Shown here piece by piece: positions 1 through 6,345 of a stretch of 64,000 nucleotides of DNA. The stretch lies in assembly GCA_020427395.1 (NCBI GenBank), contig JAGQON010000004.1, positions 62,001 to 126,000 of the forward strand, in the 5' to 3' direction. The DNA is from Phycisphaerales bacterium. GTDB lineage: Bacteria > Planctomycetota > Phycisphaerae > Phycisphaerales > UBA1924. The notes under the pieces were generated by a model that was given only the letters and a program-made list of their open reading frames with translations, did no database searches and was not told the origin of the DNA. Position numbers and translations under genes: made by a program. Every line of letters starts with the position of its first letter. The stretch's first letter is position 1.

Positions 1-399
1 ATCCAGCACGAGGTCGTCCAGCGTTTCAACGCGCACACCGGGACCAAGGAGTTCGGCACCATCAGTATCATCGCCCAGCAGCTGGGAACCGTTGGCACAA
101 TCGCCAAGCTCCCGCCCGGCTGCTTCTGGCCCCAGCCCAGCGTCGCCAGCGCCATGATGCGATGGGTCCGCGATGAATCCCGATCCCCCGACCCCGAATG
201 GTGGGTCTGCTTTGCCGAGTGCACACAGCAGCTCTTCCAGACCAGACGCAAACAGCTCGCCGGCGTCATCAACAAAATGACTCCACACCCGATCGACTGG
301 CCCCCGGGCATCAATCCGACCGATCGTATCGATGCACTCCCCCCGGATCGTGTCGAGGCACTCTGCCGTGCCATCGTCAATTCCGGGTATGATGCCTGA
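1..399 (+). CDS. rsmA: 16S rRNA dimethyladenosine transferase RsmA/KsgA, C-terminal part (cut by window edge)
   Basis: The open frame runs from base 1 to a TGA at 397-399, so only the last 132 residues are present. It carries the late RsmA signatures: a T-K-E-F-G stretch near the start, the P-Q-P-S-V-A-S-A segment around residue 45, and the F-Q-T-R-R-K-Q-L motif around residue 79 that typifies the C-terminal helical subdomain. RsmA dimethylates two adjacent adenines in the 3' hairpin of 16S rRNA during 30S maturation. The AdoMet-binding Rossmann half lies to the left of the window. The next gene follows closely on the same strand. The identification rests on the C-terminal half alone. Confidence 0.85.
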   Translation: MQHEVVQRFNAHTGTKEFGTISIIAQQLGTVGTIAKLPPGCFWPQPSVASAMMRWVRDESRSPDPEWWVCFAECTQQLFQTRRKQLAGVINKMTPHPIDWPPGINPTDRIDALPPDRVEALCRAIVNSGYDA

Positions 400-430
400 G
401 CAAGCCAGCCGCAGGAAGGATGTTCGACGG

Positions 431-1438
431 ATGCCTCAGCACGACGCCCAGTCATTCGCGAGCACCCTTGAACCCGTCCTGCACCACGAATGCCACGGGC
501 ACCTTGGCCCTATCTCCTGGTTCAAGGCCGACTGGCAGCACGGCGGCGCCTCCACGGGCTTTTCCACCTGGCGCCTCAGGACTATCACCGGCACGCCCAA
601 AGAAGTCCCCTGCGTCGTCAAAATGCCCATCGGGCACAAAGAGTACTTCTGGACCAAACGCCTCGGACTCGTCCGCCCAGATGAATGGGACGAGCCACGC
701 TCCCTGGCACTCCCCACGCCCCGCGTGCTCGCCGCCGGGTTTGAACTGGGCGGCTACGACCTCGCCTGGATCGTCATGGAACGCTTCGCCAACCCACCCA
801 TCGCACTCGAACGCTCCGACGCCTCGCTCTGGTCGATGTTCGAGACCGCCGCCGAGTTCCATGAGGCCACCATCCTCGAACGCCCCGTCGAGCCCGAGCT
901 GTGCCCGCCAGCACCCGACTGGGCCGATCTGCTCGAAAAAGGGCACGAGACGCTCCGGGAAAATGATTTCGACGATCGCGCTCAGTGGATCGAGGCGCTC
1001 AATCAAACAGAGCGCGTCCTCCATCAGCTCGCCGCGGCATGGGAGAACCGCCCGATCGACACCTGGTGCCACCACGACCTGCACCCGCACAACGCCATGC
1101 GCCGCGTCTGCGAGGACACCTCGGTGCCCGGGCACTGCACCCTGATCGACCTCGCGCTCGTCGCCCCGGGGTGCTGGATCGAGGATGCCCTCTACATGGA
1201 ACGCCTCTTCTGGGGGCGGGAACAGCAGCTGTGCGGCATCGACCCCCTGACCACCCTCGCGGACACCAGAAAAGCCATCGGGCTGCCCTCCGATCAGGAC
1301 GAACTGGACCTCGCCGATGTCCGCAGGGTCCTCATGGCCGCATCTTCCCCAGCCTTTATCCGAACAGAAAACGATCAAATCTACCTAAAAGCCGCTCTAA
1401 ACACGCTCCAGCGACTTCTCCCCGCGTTTTTCGGGTAA
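431..1438 (+). CDS. APH/choline-kinase-like phosphotransferase
   Basis: A 335-residue protein with the aminoglycoside-phosphotransferase fold signatures: a catalytic-loop motif W-C-H-H-D-L-H-P-H-N at about residue 213 (the family consensus is H-G-D-L-H-x-x-N) and a following L-I-D-L-A at about residue 237 in the position of the metal-binding I-D-x. Family members phosphorylate small hydroxylated substrates or act as protein-kinase-like enzymes; the substrate cannot be read from the sequence. I chose ATG 431 because AGGAAGG lies about 10 bases upstream; an in-frame ATG at 389 would overlap rsmA. The second catalytic-loop residue is H instead of the usual G. It could be a fructosamine-kinase-like or antibiotic kinase-like enzyme; no resistance role is implied. 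Confidence 0.7.
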   Translation: MPQHDAQSFASTLEPVLHHECHGHLGPISWFKADWQHGGASTGFSTWRLRTITGTPKEVPCVVKMPIGHKEYFWTKRLGLVRPDEWDEPRSLALPTPRVLAAGFELGGYDLAWIVMERFANPPIALERSDASLWSMFETAAEFHEATILERPVEPELCPPAPDWADLLEKGHETLRENDFDDRAQWIEALNQTERVLHQLAAAWENRPIDTWCHHDLHPHNAMRRVCEDTSVPGHCTLIDLALVAPGCWIEDALYMERLFWGREQQLCGIDPLTTLADTRKAIGLPSDQDELDLADVRRVLMAASSPAFIRTENDQIYLKAALNTLQRLLPAFFG

Positions 1439-1539
1439 GATAGCCCGACTACGCGGCGACGGATCGTCGCGGTTCAATGCATATCTCGCCCATCGCCACA
1501 CAAGCGATGCGGCGCTGATCACTGAAAGGGAGTGCCCAC

Positions 1540-1710
1540 ATGGACCAGCTCGACAAGATGATTCAACTCGCCGAATCCTGCCGCGAGGACTACAACAAGG
1601 CCAAGGGCGGCAACAAGGCCGCGGGCACCCGCGTCCGCAAGATCATGCAGGATGTCAAGAATGCCGCTCAGGACATCCGCAAGGAGATGCTCGAGTCACG
1701 CGACGGCTGA
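1540..1710 (+). CDS. Histone H1-like (Hc1-type) small nucleoprotein
   Basis: A 56-codon gene with a good ribosome site (GAAAGGG just upstream). The protein starts M-D-Q-L-D-K-M-I, then has the segment N-K-A-A-G-T-R-V-R-K at residues 25-34 followed by a basic amphipathic helix ending E-M-L-E-S-R. This N-K-A-A-G-T-R-x-R-K core is the hallmark of the Hc1 family of short lysine/arginine-rich chromatin proteins found in chlamydiae, planctomycetes and relatives. Such proteins bind DNA non-specifically and compact the nucleoid. It sits alone between the kinase gene and the fabZ-like gene, with a small GCGACG...CGTCGC palindrome in its 5' region at 1454-1468. Confidence 0.75.
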   Translation: MDQLDKMIQLAESCREDYNKAKGGNKAAGTRVRKIMQDVKNAAQDIRKEMLESRDG

Positions 1711-1747
1711 TCGCCACCAACACAGCGTTTCTCGCGACACACACACC

Positions 1748-2272
1748 ATGTCCGCATCGCCAAGCATGCCATCACCGACACGCCCAGATCGGAAGTACCT
1801 TCTCGATCTCGAGGGCATCGACCTCAGCGGAACCATCGCTGATCGCGATGCCATGTTCGAGCTGATCCCGCACCGCTACGAGATGGCGCTGCTCGATCGC
1901 ATCGTCTGGGCCAAGGACACCGGGCTCTCGGGCATCGGCGCCATGAAGATCCGAGGCGATGAGTTCTGGGTTCGTGGGCACTTCCCGAATCAGCCCATGC
2001 TGCCCGGCGTCGTTATGGTCGAGGCGGGGGCGCAGCTCAGCTGCTACCTCTACAACCTCCGCCAGCAGAGCCCCCAGCTCGCCGCGTTCCTGCGGATCGA
2101 GAACGCCGTCTTCCGGCGCTCCGTCACCGTGGGCGAAGAGCTCTTCCTGCTCTGCGATGTCGTCAAGGCCTCCGACCGCCGCTTCATCAGCGATATCCAG
2201 GGCGTCGTCGACGATCAGATCTGCTTCGAGGCCCGAATCTCGGGCATGCGCATCGGTGAGTTCGAGGCTTGA
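1748..2272 (+). CDS. fabZ: 3-hydroxyacyl-ACP dehydratase, FabZ/FabA hot-dog family
   Basis: A 174-residue hot-dog-fold protein. The active-site signature H-F-P-N-Q-P-M-L-P-G lies at about residue 78 and is followed by V-M-V-E-A at about 88-92, giving the catalytic His and Glu pair of FabZ. It dehydrates (3R)-3-hydroxyacyl-ACP in fatty-acid elongation. It is longer than typical FabZ (about 150 residues) because of an N-terminal extension containing D-L-E-G-I-D-L-S. I chose ATG 1748, giving a product that begins M-S-A-S-P; the frame is open further upstream, but that part lies over the Hc1-like gene. A strong terminator hairpin follows 64 bases after its stop codon. Confidence 0.82.
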   Translation: MSASPSMPSPTRPDRKYLLDLEGIDLSGTIADRDAMFELIPHRYEMALLDRIVWAKDTGLSGIGAMKIRGDEFWVRGHFPNQPMLPGVVMVEAGAQLSCYLYNLRQQSPQLAAFLRIENAVFRRSVTVGEELFLLCDVVKASDRRFISDIQGVVDDQICFEARISGMRIGEFEA

Positions 2273-2281
2273 GCCCACTCC

Positions 2282-3466
2282 GTGTTCGAGCCCCAGTACA
2301 CCATCACGCACGCCTGCGAAGCTCAAGATCCAAAGCAAGACACGCGACCCGAGCAACCGGATCGCGTGTCTTGTTTTTTCCCCTCCCAGCGCGGCGTCGT
2401 CGAGTTCCAATCGCACGACAACACCACCCTGCTCCTCGCCGCCACAGGGCACCTCCGCGATTTCATCGCCCAACGCCTCAACGAGACCAACGAGCCCAGC
2501 GCCCGCGCCGACCTCGCGCCCATCACCGCCCGAATCCTTGCCCACCCGACCGGCTCCGCGTTCGAGTCCGACCTGTTCGTTCTCGAACGCGCCCGCACCG
2601 CCGACCCCGAGCTCTACCGCAAGATCGCCCACCAGAACCGGCGCGCTCTGCTCGCGATGGACCCCGAGCAGGGCACCTGGCGCGTCTGCGAGACCAGTAA
2701 CCCCGACCTCCACCCGCAAGAACACATCGTCGGACCGTGCTTCACCAGCAAGGGTGCCCAGCAACTCGGCGAAGCCCTCGACGATCTCTACGAGCTCTGC
2801 CGCTTCCCCGCCCAGCTTGCGCTCGCCCCAAACGGCACCCCGTGCGCCTACAAGGAAATGGGTCGTTGCCCGGCCGCCTGCGACGGTTCCGAGCCCATGC
2901 AGGACTACCACGAGCGATTCAATCGGGCCATCGCCTCCGCCAGCGAAGGCATCGACGCCTGGAGCGAGCAGATCGCTGCGGAGATCAAGCACGCCAGCGC
3001 CGAGCTCGACTTCGAATCGGCTTCCCGACTCAAACCAACGCTCGATACCATCAAGGCCCTGCCGCGCGATCAGCTCGGGCACGCCCGCTCGATGCACACC
3101 TTCGCCTGCCTCATCATCACGCCCGCATCGCGACCGGGCTGGGCCCTGTGCTGGCTCTTCAACGCGCTCGGCTGCAATCCGCTCTGTAGTATCGGGCTGC
3201 TCGACAACGAGCTTCTTGAGTCGCTGCCTGCCTTGCTCGAATCGCACCGTAGCCCCATCGGCTTCGATCAGGACCAGCTCGACCGATTCTCGCTCATCGC
3301 CCGCCACTGGCTCACCAAGCCCAGCAAACAGCGCAAACGCCGCGTGAGCGTGCTCGACATGCGCGACAACTCTTGGCCCAAACAGCTCCGGCGTGCCATT
3401 GAAGACGCCCAGTCCGCCAGCGACCCCGGCCACGACGACGAGGAGCACACGCTGCTGCCCTTGTAA
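2282..3466 (+). CDS. UvrC/Cho-like protein with only the N-terminal half of UvrC
   Basis: A 394-residue protein resembling the N-terminal half of UvrC. Residues 28-67 align loosely with a degenerate GIY-YIG domain (G-V-V-E-F then L-L-L-A-A-T-G-H-L). Next come G-P-C-F-T-S-K-G, then P-C-A-Y-K-E-M-G-R-C-P-A-A-C, matching the P-C-L-Y-x-x-I-G-R-C-x-x-P-C segment of UvrC, and a UVR-like helix A-E-L-D-F-E-S-A-S-R-L. The RNase H-like nuclease and helix-hairpin-helix domains of UvrC are absent, as in Cho. The catalytic Tyr/Arg of GIY-YIG are not evident. Start uncertain: GTG 2282 follows fabZ directly, while GTG 2366 lies in a terminator stem; no ATG occurs before the conserved region. Confidence 0.6.
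   Translation: MFEPQYTITHACEAQDPKQDTRPEQPDRVSCFFPSQRGVVEFQSHDNTTLLLAATGHLRDFIAQRLNETNEPSARADLAPITARILAHPTGSAFESDLFVLERARTADPELYRKIAHQNRRALLAMDPEQGTWRVCETSNPDLHPQEHIVGPCFTSKGAQQLGEALDDLYELCRFPAQLALAPNGTPCAYKEMGRCPAACDGSEPMQDYHERFNRAIASASEGIDAWSEQIAAEIKHASAELDFESASRLKPTLDTIKALPRDQLGHARSMHTFACLIITPASRPGWALCWLFNALGCNPLCSIGLLDNELLESLPALLESHRSPIGFDQDQLDRFSLIARHWLTKPSKQRKRRVSVLDMRDNSWPKQLRRAIEDAQSASDPGHDDEEHTLLPL
2336..2379 (+). terminator. Strong intrinsic terminator overlapping the start of the next ORF
   Basis: A perfect 12-base-pair stem (2336-2347 with 2362-2373), a 14-base loop that can form an extra CCG/CGG pair, then six T residues at 2374-2379. It is suited to ending the fabZ transcript but lies inside the open frame that starts at 2282, so it could also attenuate expression of that gene. 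Confidence 0.75.
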
Positions 3467-3490
3467 TCGCCCCGAGGGATACCATCCACC

Positions 3491-4564
3491 ATGAGCACGC
3501 CGTACCCGCTGATCCTCGAACCCATCCTCATGCCCAAGGTCTGGGGCGGCCGCCGCCTCGCCCAGTACGGCAAGCCCATCCCTGCCGACCAACCCACCGG
3601 CGAATCGTGGGAACTGGCCGACCTCGCCGCAACCAGCGCCTCCGGCGGCGGCGGAAGCAGCGCCCACTCCAAGATCATCAACGGCGACCTGCAAGGCAAA
3701 ACGATCCGCGACGCCCTGCAGCAGTGGGGCACCGATCTGCTCGGCGACGCATCGCTCTCCCCCGAGGGCGGGTTCCCCCTCCTCGTCAAGTACCTCGACG
3801 CCCGCGAACACCTCAGCATCCAGGTCCACCCATCGCCCGCGTTCGCATCCGCCCACCCCGAGGCCCACCTCAAAACCGAATCCTGGTTCATCCTCGACGC
3901 CCAACCCGACGAGCACGGCAACCCGCCGGTGATCTACAAGGGTTTCAAAGAAGGCGTCACCGCCGACGATCTCAAGACCGCCATCGAGAATGGCACCGTC
4001 CCCGAGATCATGCGCACCGAGCACGCCGTGCCGGGTCATTGCCACACGCTCCCCTCGGGCACCGTGCACGCGCTGGGAGCGGGCGTTCTCGTCGCCGAGA
4101 TCCAGACGCCGAGCGATACCACCTTCCGCGTCTACGACTGGGCCAAGGAGTACGCCCGCGCCGGGCGCGAGCTGCACATCGCGCAGGCCGTCGAGTGCGC
4201 CAGCTTCGACCAGCCGCCCGTGGCCGAGCATGCCGAGGCGTTCCACGCCGACGACATGGCCACCATGTCAGCCATGCCTCCCCGCATCGGCAGTACCCGC
4301 CGCCGCGTCGCGACGACTGACTTTTACACCATCGACATCGTCAGCGCCAGCTGCGAGGCCGTCCCGCTGGTGGCAAAGGAAGACGATCGCAACACGCCGC
4401 TCGTCGTGATGCTGCTCAAGACCATGGGCGCGTCGGTGGCAACCAAAGACGCCGAGTACCAGCTCGAAGCGGGTCAGACCGTGTTGATCCCGGCGTCGAT
4501 CGCGAAAGAATGCTCACTGCGTGCGGGGCCTGGGACCGAAGCCGTCATCGCGCGGGTGGTGTGA
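3491..4564 (+). CDS. manA: Mannose-6-phosphate isomerase, class I
   Basis: A 357-residue cupin-type isomerase that interconverts mannose-6-phosphate and fructose-6-phosphate. Visible features: N-terminal P-K-V-W-G-G-R, the metal-binding Q-V-H-P at about residue 111, a K-T-E-S-W at about 128 supplying the Glu ligand, and S-G-T-V-H-A-L-G-A-G at about 190 with the last His ligand, followed by an Arg-containing F-R-V-Y-D-W. The length fits the short bacterial class I enzymes. It is the last gene of the left + strand group; a repeat-rich intergenic stretch begins 6 bases after its stop. Confidence 0.9.
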   Translation: MSTPYPLILEPILMPKVWGGRRLAQYGKPIPADQPTGESWELADLAATSASGGGGSSAHSKIINGDLQGKTIRDALQQWGTDLLGDASLSPEGGFPLLVKYLDAREHLSIQVHPSPAFASAHPEAHLKTESWFILDAQPDEHGNPPVIYKGFKEGVTADDLKTAIENGTVPEIMRTEHAVPGHCHTLPSGTVHALGAGVLVAEIQTPSDTTFRVYDWAKEYARAGRELHIAQAVECASFDQPPVAEHAEAFHADDMATMSAMPPRIGSTRRRVATTDFYTIDIVSASCEAVPLVAKEDDRNTPLVVMLLKTMGASVATKDAEYQLEAGQTVLIPASIAKECSLRAGPGTEAVIARVV

Positions 4565-4569
4565 ATCTG

Positions 4570-4604
4570 AAGAAGGAACCACAGAGCACACGGAGCACAC
4601 AGAG
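4570..4604 (+). repeat. Left arm of inverted A/G-rich repeat (CACAGAGCACACGGAGCACAC type)
   Basis: The arm, with core ACCACAGAGCACACGGAGCA, recurs inverted at 4864-4900 with almost complete identity. Together they frame a 331-bp segment. The same class of A/G-rich arm brackets the GxxExxY cassette at 20880-21403, and a single arm remains at 6252-6280. Confidence 0.8.
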
Positions 4605-4681
4605 AAGAAAACACAGAGGGTGGCCCGATGGAGACAAAGTCTCCTTCGGGATCGATGTTCATTCAAACACCAACCCCCCCT

Positions 4682-4736
4682 CGGGTGCCCTGATTTGAGC
4701 CCGCCTCTGGCGGGACAAAGCAGGAACGGACGACTC
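4682..4736 (+). repeat. REP-like palindrome, type C copy 1
   Basis: Begins GGGTGCCCTGATTTG and forms a hairpin of CCTGATTTG with CAAAGCAGG plus an inner CCCGCC/GGCGGG stem. A second copy is at 5620-5670, where the outer arms match perfectly (CCTGCTTTG/CAAAGCAGG). It shares the GGGTGCC head with the type A and B elements. Confidence 0.75.
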
Positions 4737-4741
4737 TCAGT

Positions 4742-4834
4742 TGGGTGCCACTACTCGCCGTCTTCGGCGCAGTAGTGTCTTCGTTCATCACCCAAGAACA
4801 CTACTGCGCGGCAAGCCGCGAGTAGTGGCACCCA
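4742..4834 (+). repeat. Double-hairpin REP-like element, type A copy 1
   Basis: A 93-bp element bounded by GGGTGCCAC and GTGGCACCC. It contains two tandem hairpins: CACTACT (4749-4755) with AGTAGTG (4771-4777), and CACTACT (4799-4805) with AGTAGTG (4821-4827), the second with an inner CGCGGC/GCCGCG stem. The hairpins are joined by a 21-base linker. A second copy lies at 6142-6235. Confidence 0.85.
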
Positions 4835-4863
4835 CATCTCCAACCCTTCATCCCCTCTGCCTT

Positions 4864-4900
4864 CCCTCTGTGTGCTCCGTGTGCTCTGTGGTCCCTCTTC
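4864..4900 (-). repeat. Right arm of inverted A/G-rich repeat
   Basis: The reverse complement reads GAAGAGGGACCACAGAGCAC and onward, matching the left arm at 4570-4604 over about 35 positions with only a few differences. Confidence 0.8.
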
Positions 4901-4908
4901 ACCCCACG

Positions 4909-4936
4909 AAAAAACCGCGACCCATAGCCCGCGGCT
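4909..4936 (-). terminator. Weak intrinsic terminator after the PEP-CTERM gene
   Basis: On the minus strand CCGCG and CGCGG form a five-pair GC stem with a 10-base loop followed by six T residues, 31 bases beyond the stop codon at 4967. A near-identical hairpin follows the DegT gene at 6295-6320. Confidence 0.5.
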
Positions 4937-4966
4937 TCAATCTCAAACTCAACCGAGCCTACTTGC

Positions 4967-5560
4967 TTATCGCTTCCGCCTGCTCGCCATCAACGCACCA
5001 ATCCCGAGCACACCAATCGTCCCCGGCGTCGGCGTCTGATACACGCCATAGGTATGCACCGTCTGCGCGGGGTAGTTGAGCGCCCAGATCACATCAACCA
5101 CCGGCATCACTCCACTCCCGCCTTCGATCGCGCTGCCCTGGAATCCCTCATAGATCACCAACGCATGATCAACCGAGCTCGGCAGCTCAGTGGCCTGGGT
5201 GAAGAAATTGGCAACCAAGACCCCCTCAAGCATCGTGCCGCTCGCGCTGATCTCCCCCGCCGAGAACGGGAAGGTGAACGCGCCGATCGGATCGGGGATG
5301 CCCACCGACTCGAACTGATAGTTCCCGCCCGCGCCCGTCATGCCCCCGAATGACTCGCCGTTGAGCGTCAGACTGATCCCATCGATCAACACACCCGGCT
5401 CATCCGCCCAGATATAGACACTCAGGACCTCGCTCCCGTTGATCACCAGCGACCCATCGGTGCGCCCATTGGCAATCTGCCCAATCTCGACATACACATC
5501 GGCATGCGCCGCCGAGCACAACCCACACAGACATATCAGGTACTTCAATCGCTGAATCAT
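4967..5560 (-). CDS. PEP-CTERM-type exported protein
   Basis: A 197-residue protein with a signal peptide (M-I-Q-R-L-K-Y-L-I-C-L-C-G-L-C-S-A-A-H-A, cleavage after A-H-A likely) and a C-terminal tail T-P-T-P-G-T-I-G-V-L-G-I-G, hydrophobic, ending S-R-R-K-R. Such tails mark exosortase-processed surface proteins. The middle is beta-rich, of unknown function. ATG 5560 is chosen because GGAGG stands seven bases upstream; the longer frame to 5689 runs into a REP palindrome. Two other proteins in the window (10165, 45964) share the same tail type. Confidence 0.7.
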   Translation of the reverse strand: MIQRLKYLICLCGLCSAAHADVYVEIGQIANGRTDGSLVINGSEVLSVYIWADEPGVLIDGISLTLNGESFGGMTGAGGNYQFESVGIPDPIGAFTFPFSAGEISASGTMLEGVLVANFFTQATELPSSVDHALVIYEGFQGSAIEGGSGVMPVVDVIWALNYPAQTVHTYGVYQTPTPGTIGVLGIGALMASRRKR

Positions 5561-5619
5561 CGTGAAATCCTCCAACCCCAACTTAGCATGCATGGGAGTA
5601 TCAGCAAAGCAAAAATGCC

Positions 5620-5670
5620 GGGGTGCCCTGCTTTGATCCGCAACGCGGACAAAGCAGGAACGGGTGACTC
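5620..5670 (+). repeat. REP-like palindrome, type C copy 2
   Basis: GGGTGCCCTGCTTTG head, then the hairpin CCTGCTTTG-AT-CCGC-AAC-GCGG-A-CAAAGCAGG, fully paired. It lies between the PEP-CTERM gene start and the Imm10-like gene stop. Confidence 0.75.
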
Positions 5671-5676
5671 CCAAAG

Positions 5677-6054
5677 TCACACATCCCAATCTCGAAGATC
5701 CGAAAACACATCACCAGCGATCTCGGCAAGTACCACAGCGATCTCGTCGAGTACATCATCACGAAGTCTCAACTCAATGGCGAAGATCTCCCGCGTACCC
5801 AACGCATCAGCTGTTGACAAAGAAAACTGAAACTCAACCGAACGGCTGTAGAGCTTGATCGCATCAACTCCGCCATACGCGGATCGCTGCTGTCCACTTA
5901 TCTCTATGTGAGTCAACCTAGTCTCTGTTGGTTCCATCTCACGAGAGATGATCATGTACTCGCTGGGCTCATGCTCGGAGTCGGCAAACCCAACGATGAG
6001 CAAATCACTCGATTGTGCGTAGCCAAAGTATGCTCGGAAGTAACTCAAAGTCAT
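5677..6054 (-). CDS. Imm10-like immunity-family protein, orphan
   Basis: A 125-residue soluble protein. The run L-L-I-V-G-F-A-D at about residue 16, then S-E-Y-M-I-I-S-R, I-E-I-S-G-Q-Q-R-S-A-Y-G-G, and a strand F-Q-F-S-L-S resemble the Imm10 family of polymorphic-toxin immunity proteins (consensus F-A-D...Y-L-I-L-Q-R...Y-I-E...Q...Y-G-G). The start at ATG 6054 matches the family N-terminus and has GGAG close upstream; GTG 6117 would add 21 residues. Base composition is lower in GC than the flanking genes. No toxin gene lies nearby; REP-like elements flank it on both sides. The family assignment is from memory of the motif pattern. Confidence 0.55.
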   Translation of the reverse strand: MTLSYFRAYFGYAQSSDLLIVGFADSEHEPSEYMIISREMEPTETRLTHIEISGQQRSAYGGVDAIKLYSRSVEFQFSLSTADALGTREIFAIELRLRDDVLDEIAVVLAEIAGDVFSDLRDWDV

Positions 6055-6141
6055 CGCTCCAGCAGTTGTACAATCACTCAGCTTTGTTGCGATCAGTGAA
6101 CTATATGCATTTCGCACCTACTCACTATCATAATCCAACAC

Positions 6142-6235
6142 GGGGTGCCACTACTCGCCGTCTTCGGCGCAGTAGTGTCTTCGTTCATCACCCAAGAGCA
6201 CGACTGCGCGGCAAGCCACGAGTCGTGGCACCCAC
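6142..6235 (+). repeat. Double-hairpin REP-like element, type A copy 2
   Basis: Nearly identical to the copy at 4742-4834. The second hairpin has changed on both arms: CACGACT (6199-6205) pairs with AGTCGTG (6221-6227), whereas copy 1 has CACTACT/AGTAGTG. The paired change keeps the stem intact. Confidence 0.85.
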
Positions 6236-6251
6236 TCCCCACCCCTTGATT

Positions 6252-6280
6252 CCCCTCTGTGTGCTCTGTGGTCCCTCTTC
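6252..6280 (-). repeat. Solo A/G-rich arm
   Basis: CCCTCTGTGTGCTCTGTGGT followed by CCCTCTTC, the same sequence as the right arm at 4864-4900 with one internal deletion. No matching left arm lies upstream, so it looks like a relic or part of a duplicated block (4742-4936 and 6142-6320 share order and sequence). Confidence 0.7.
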
Positions 6281-6294
6281 ATACCCACGCCATG

Positions 6295-6320
6295 AAAAAC
6301 CGCGACCCAAAGGCCGCGGC
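6295..6320 (-). terminator. Weak intrinsic terminator after the DegT gene
   Basis: Minus-strand CCGCG/CGCGG stem followed by five T residues, 26 bases beyond the stop at 6346. Same design as 4909-4936. Confidence 0.45.
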
Positions 6321-6345
6321 TTCAATCTTCAATCCAAACCCGAAA

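Larger units (their letters stand above)
4565..4966. other. Gene-free repeat nest, 402 bp
   Basis: Between manA (+) and a PEP-CTERM gene (-) there is no credible coding sequence. The stretch holds, in order: an inverted A/G-rich arm (4570-4604), a REP-like palindrome of type C (4682-4736), a double-hairpin element of type A (4742-4834), the second inverted arm (4864-4900) and a weak terminator reading on the minus strand (4909-4936). Confidence 0.8.

Noticed and set aside
1772..4246. 824-codon open frame on the minus strand
   Set aside because: It lies antisense to fabZ, the UvrC-like gene and manA, which all have clear family motifs. The product is low-complexity Gly/Ala/Glu/Val-rich, typical of a high-GC shadow.
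4570..6283. CRISPR array
   Set aside because: Repeats are few, palindromic, unequal in spacing and unlike direct repeats with uniform spacers; no cas genes are present.
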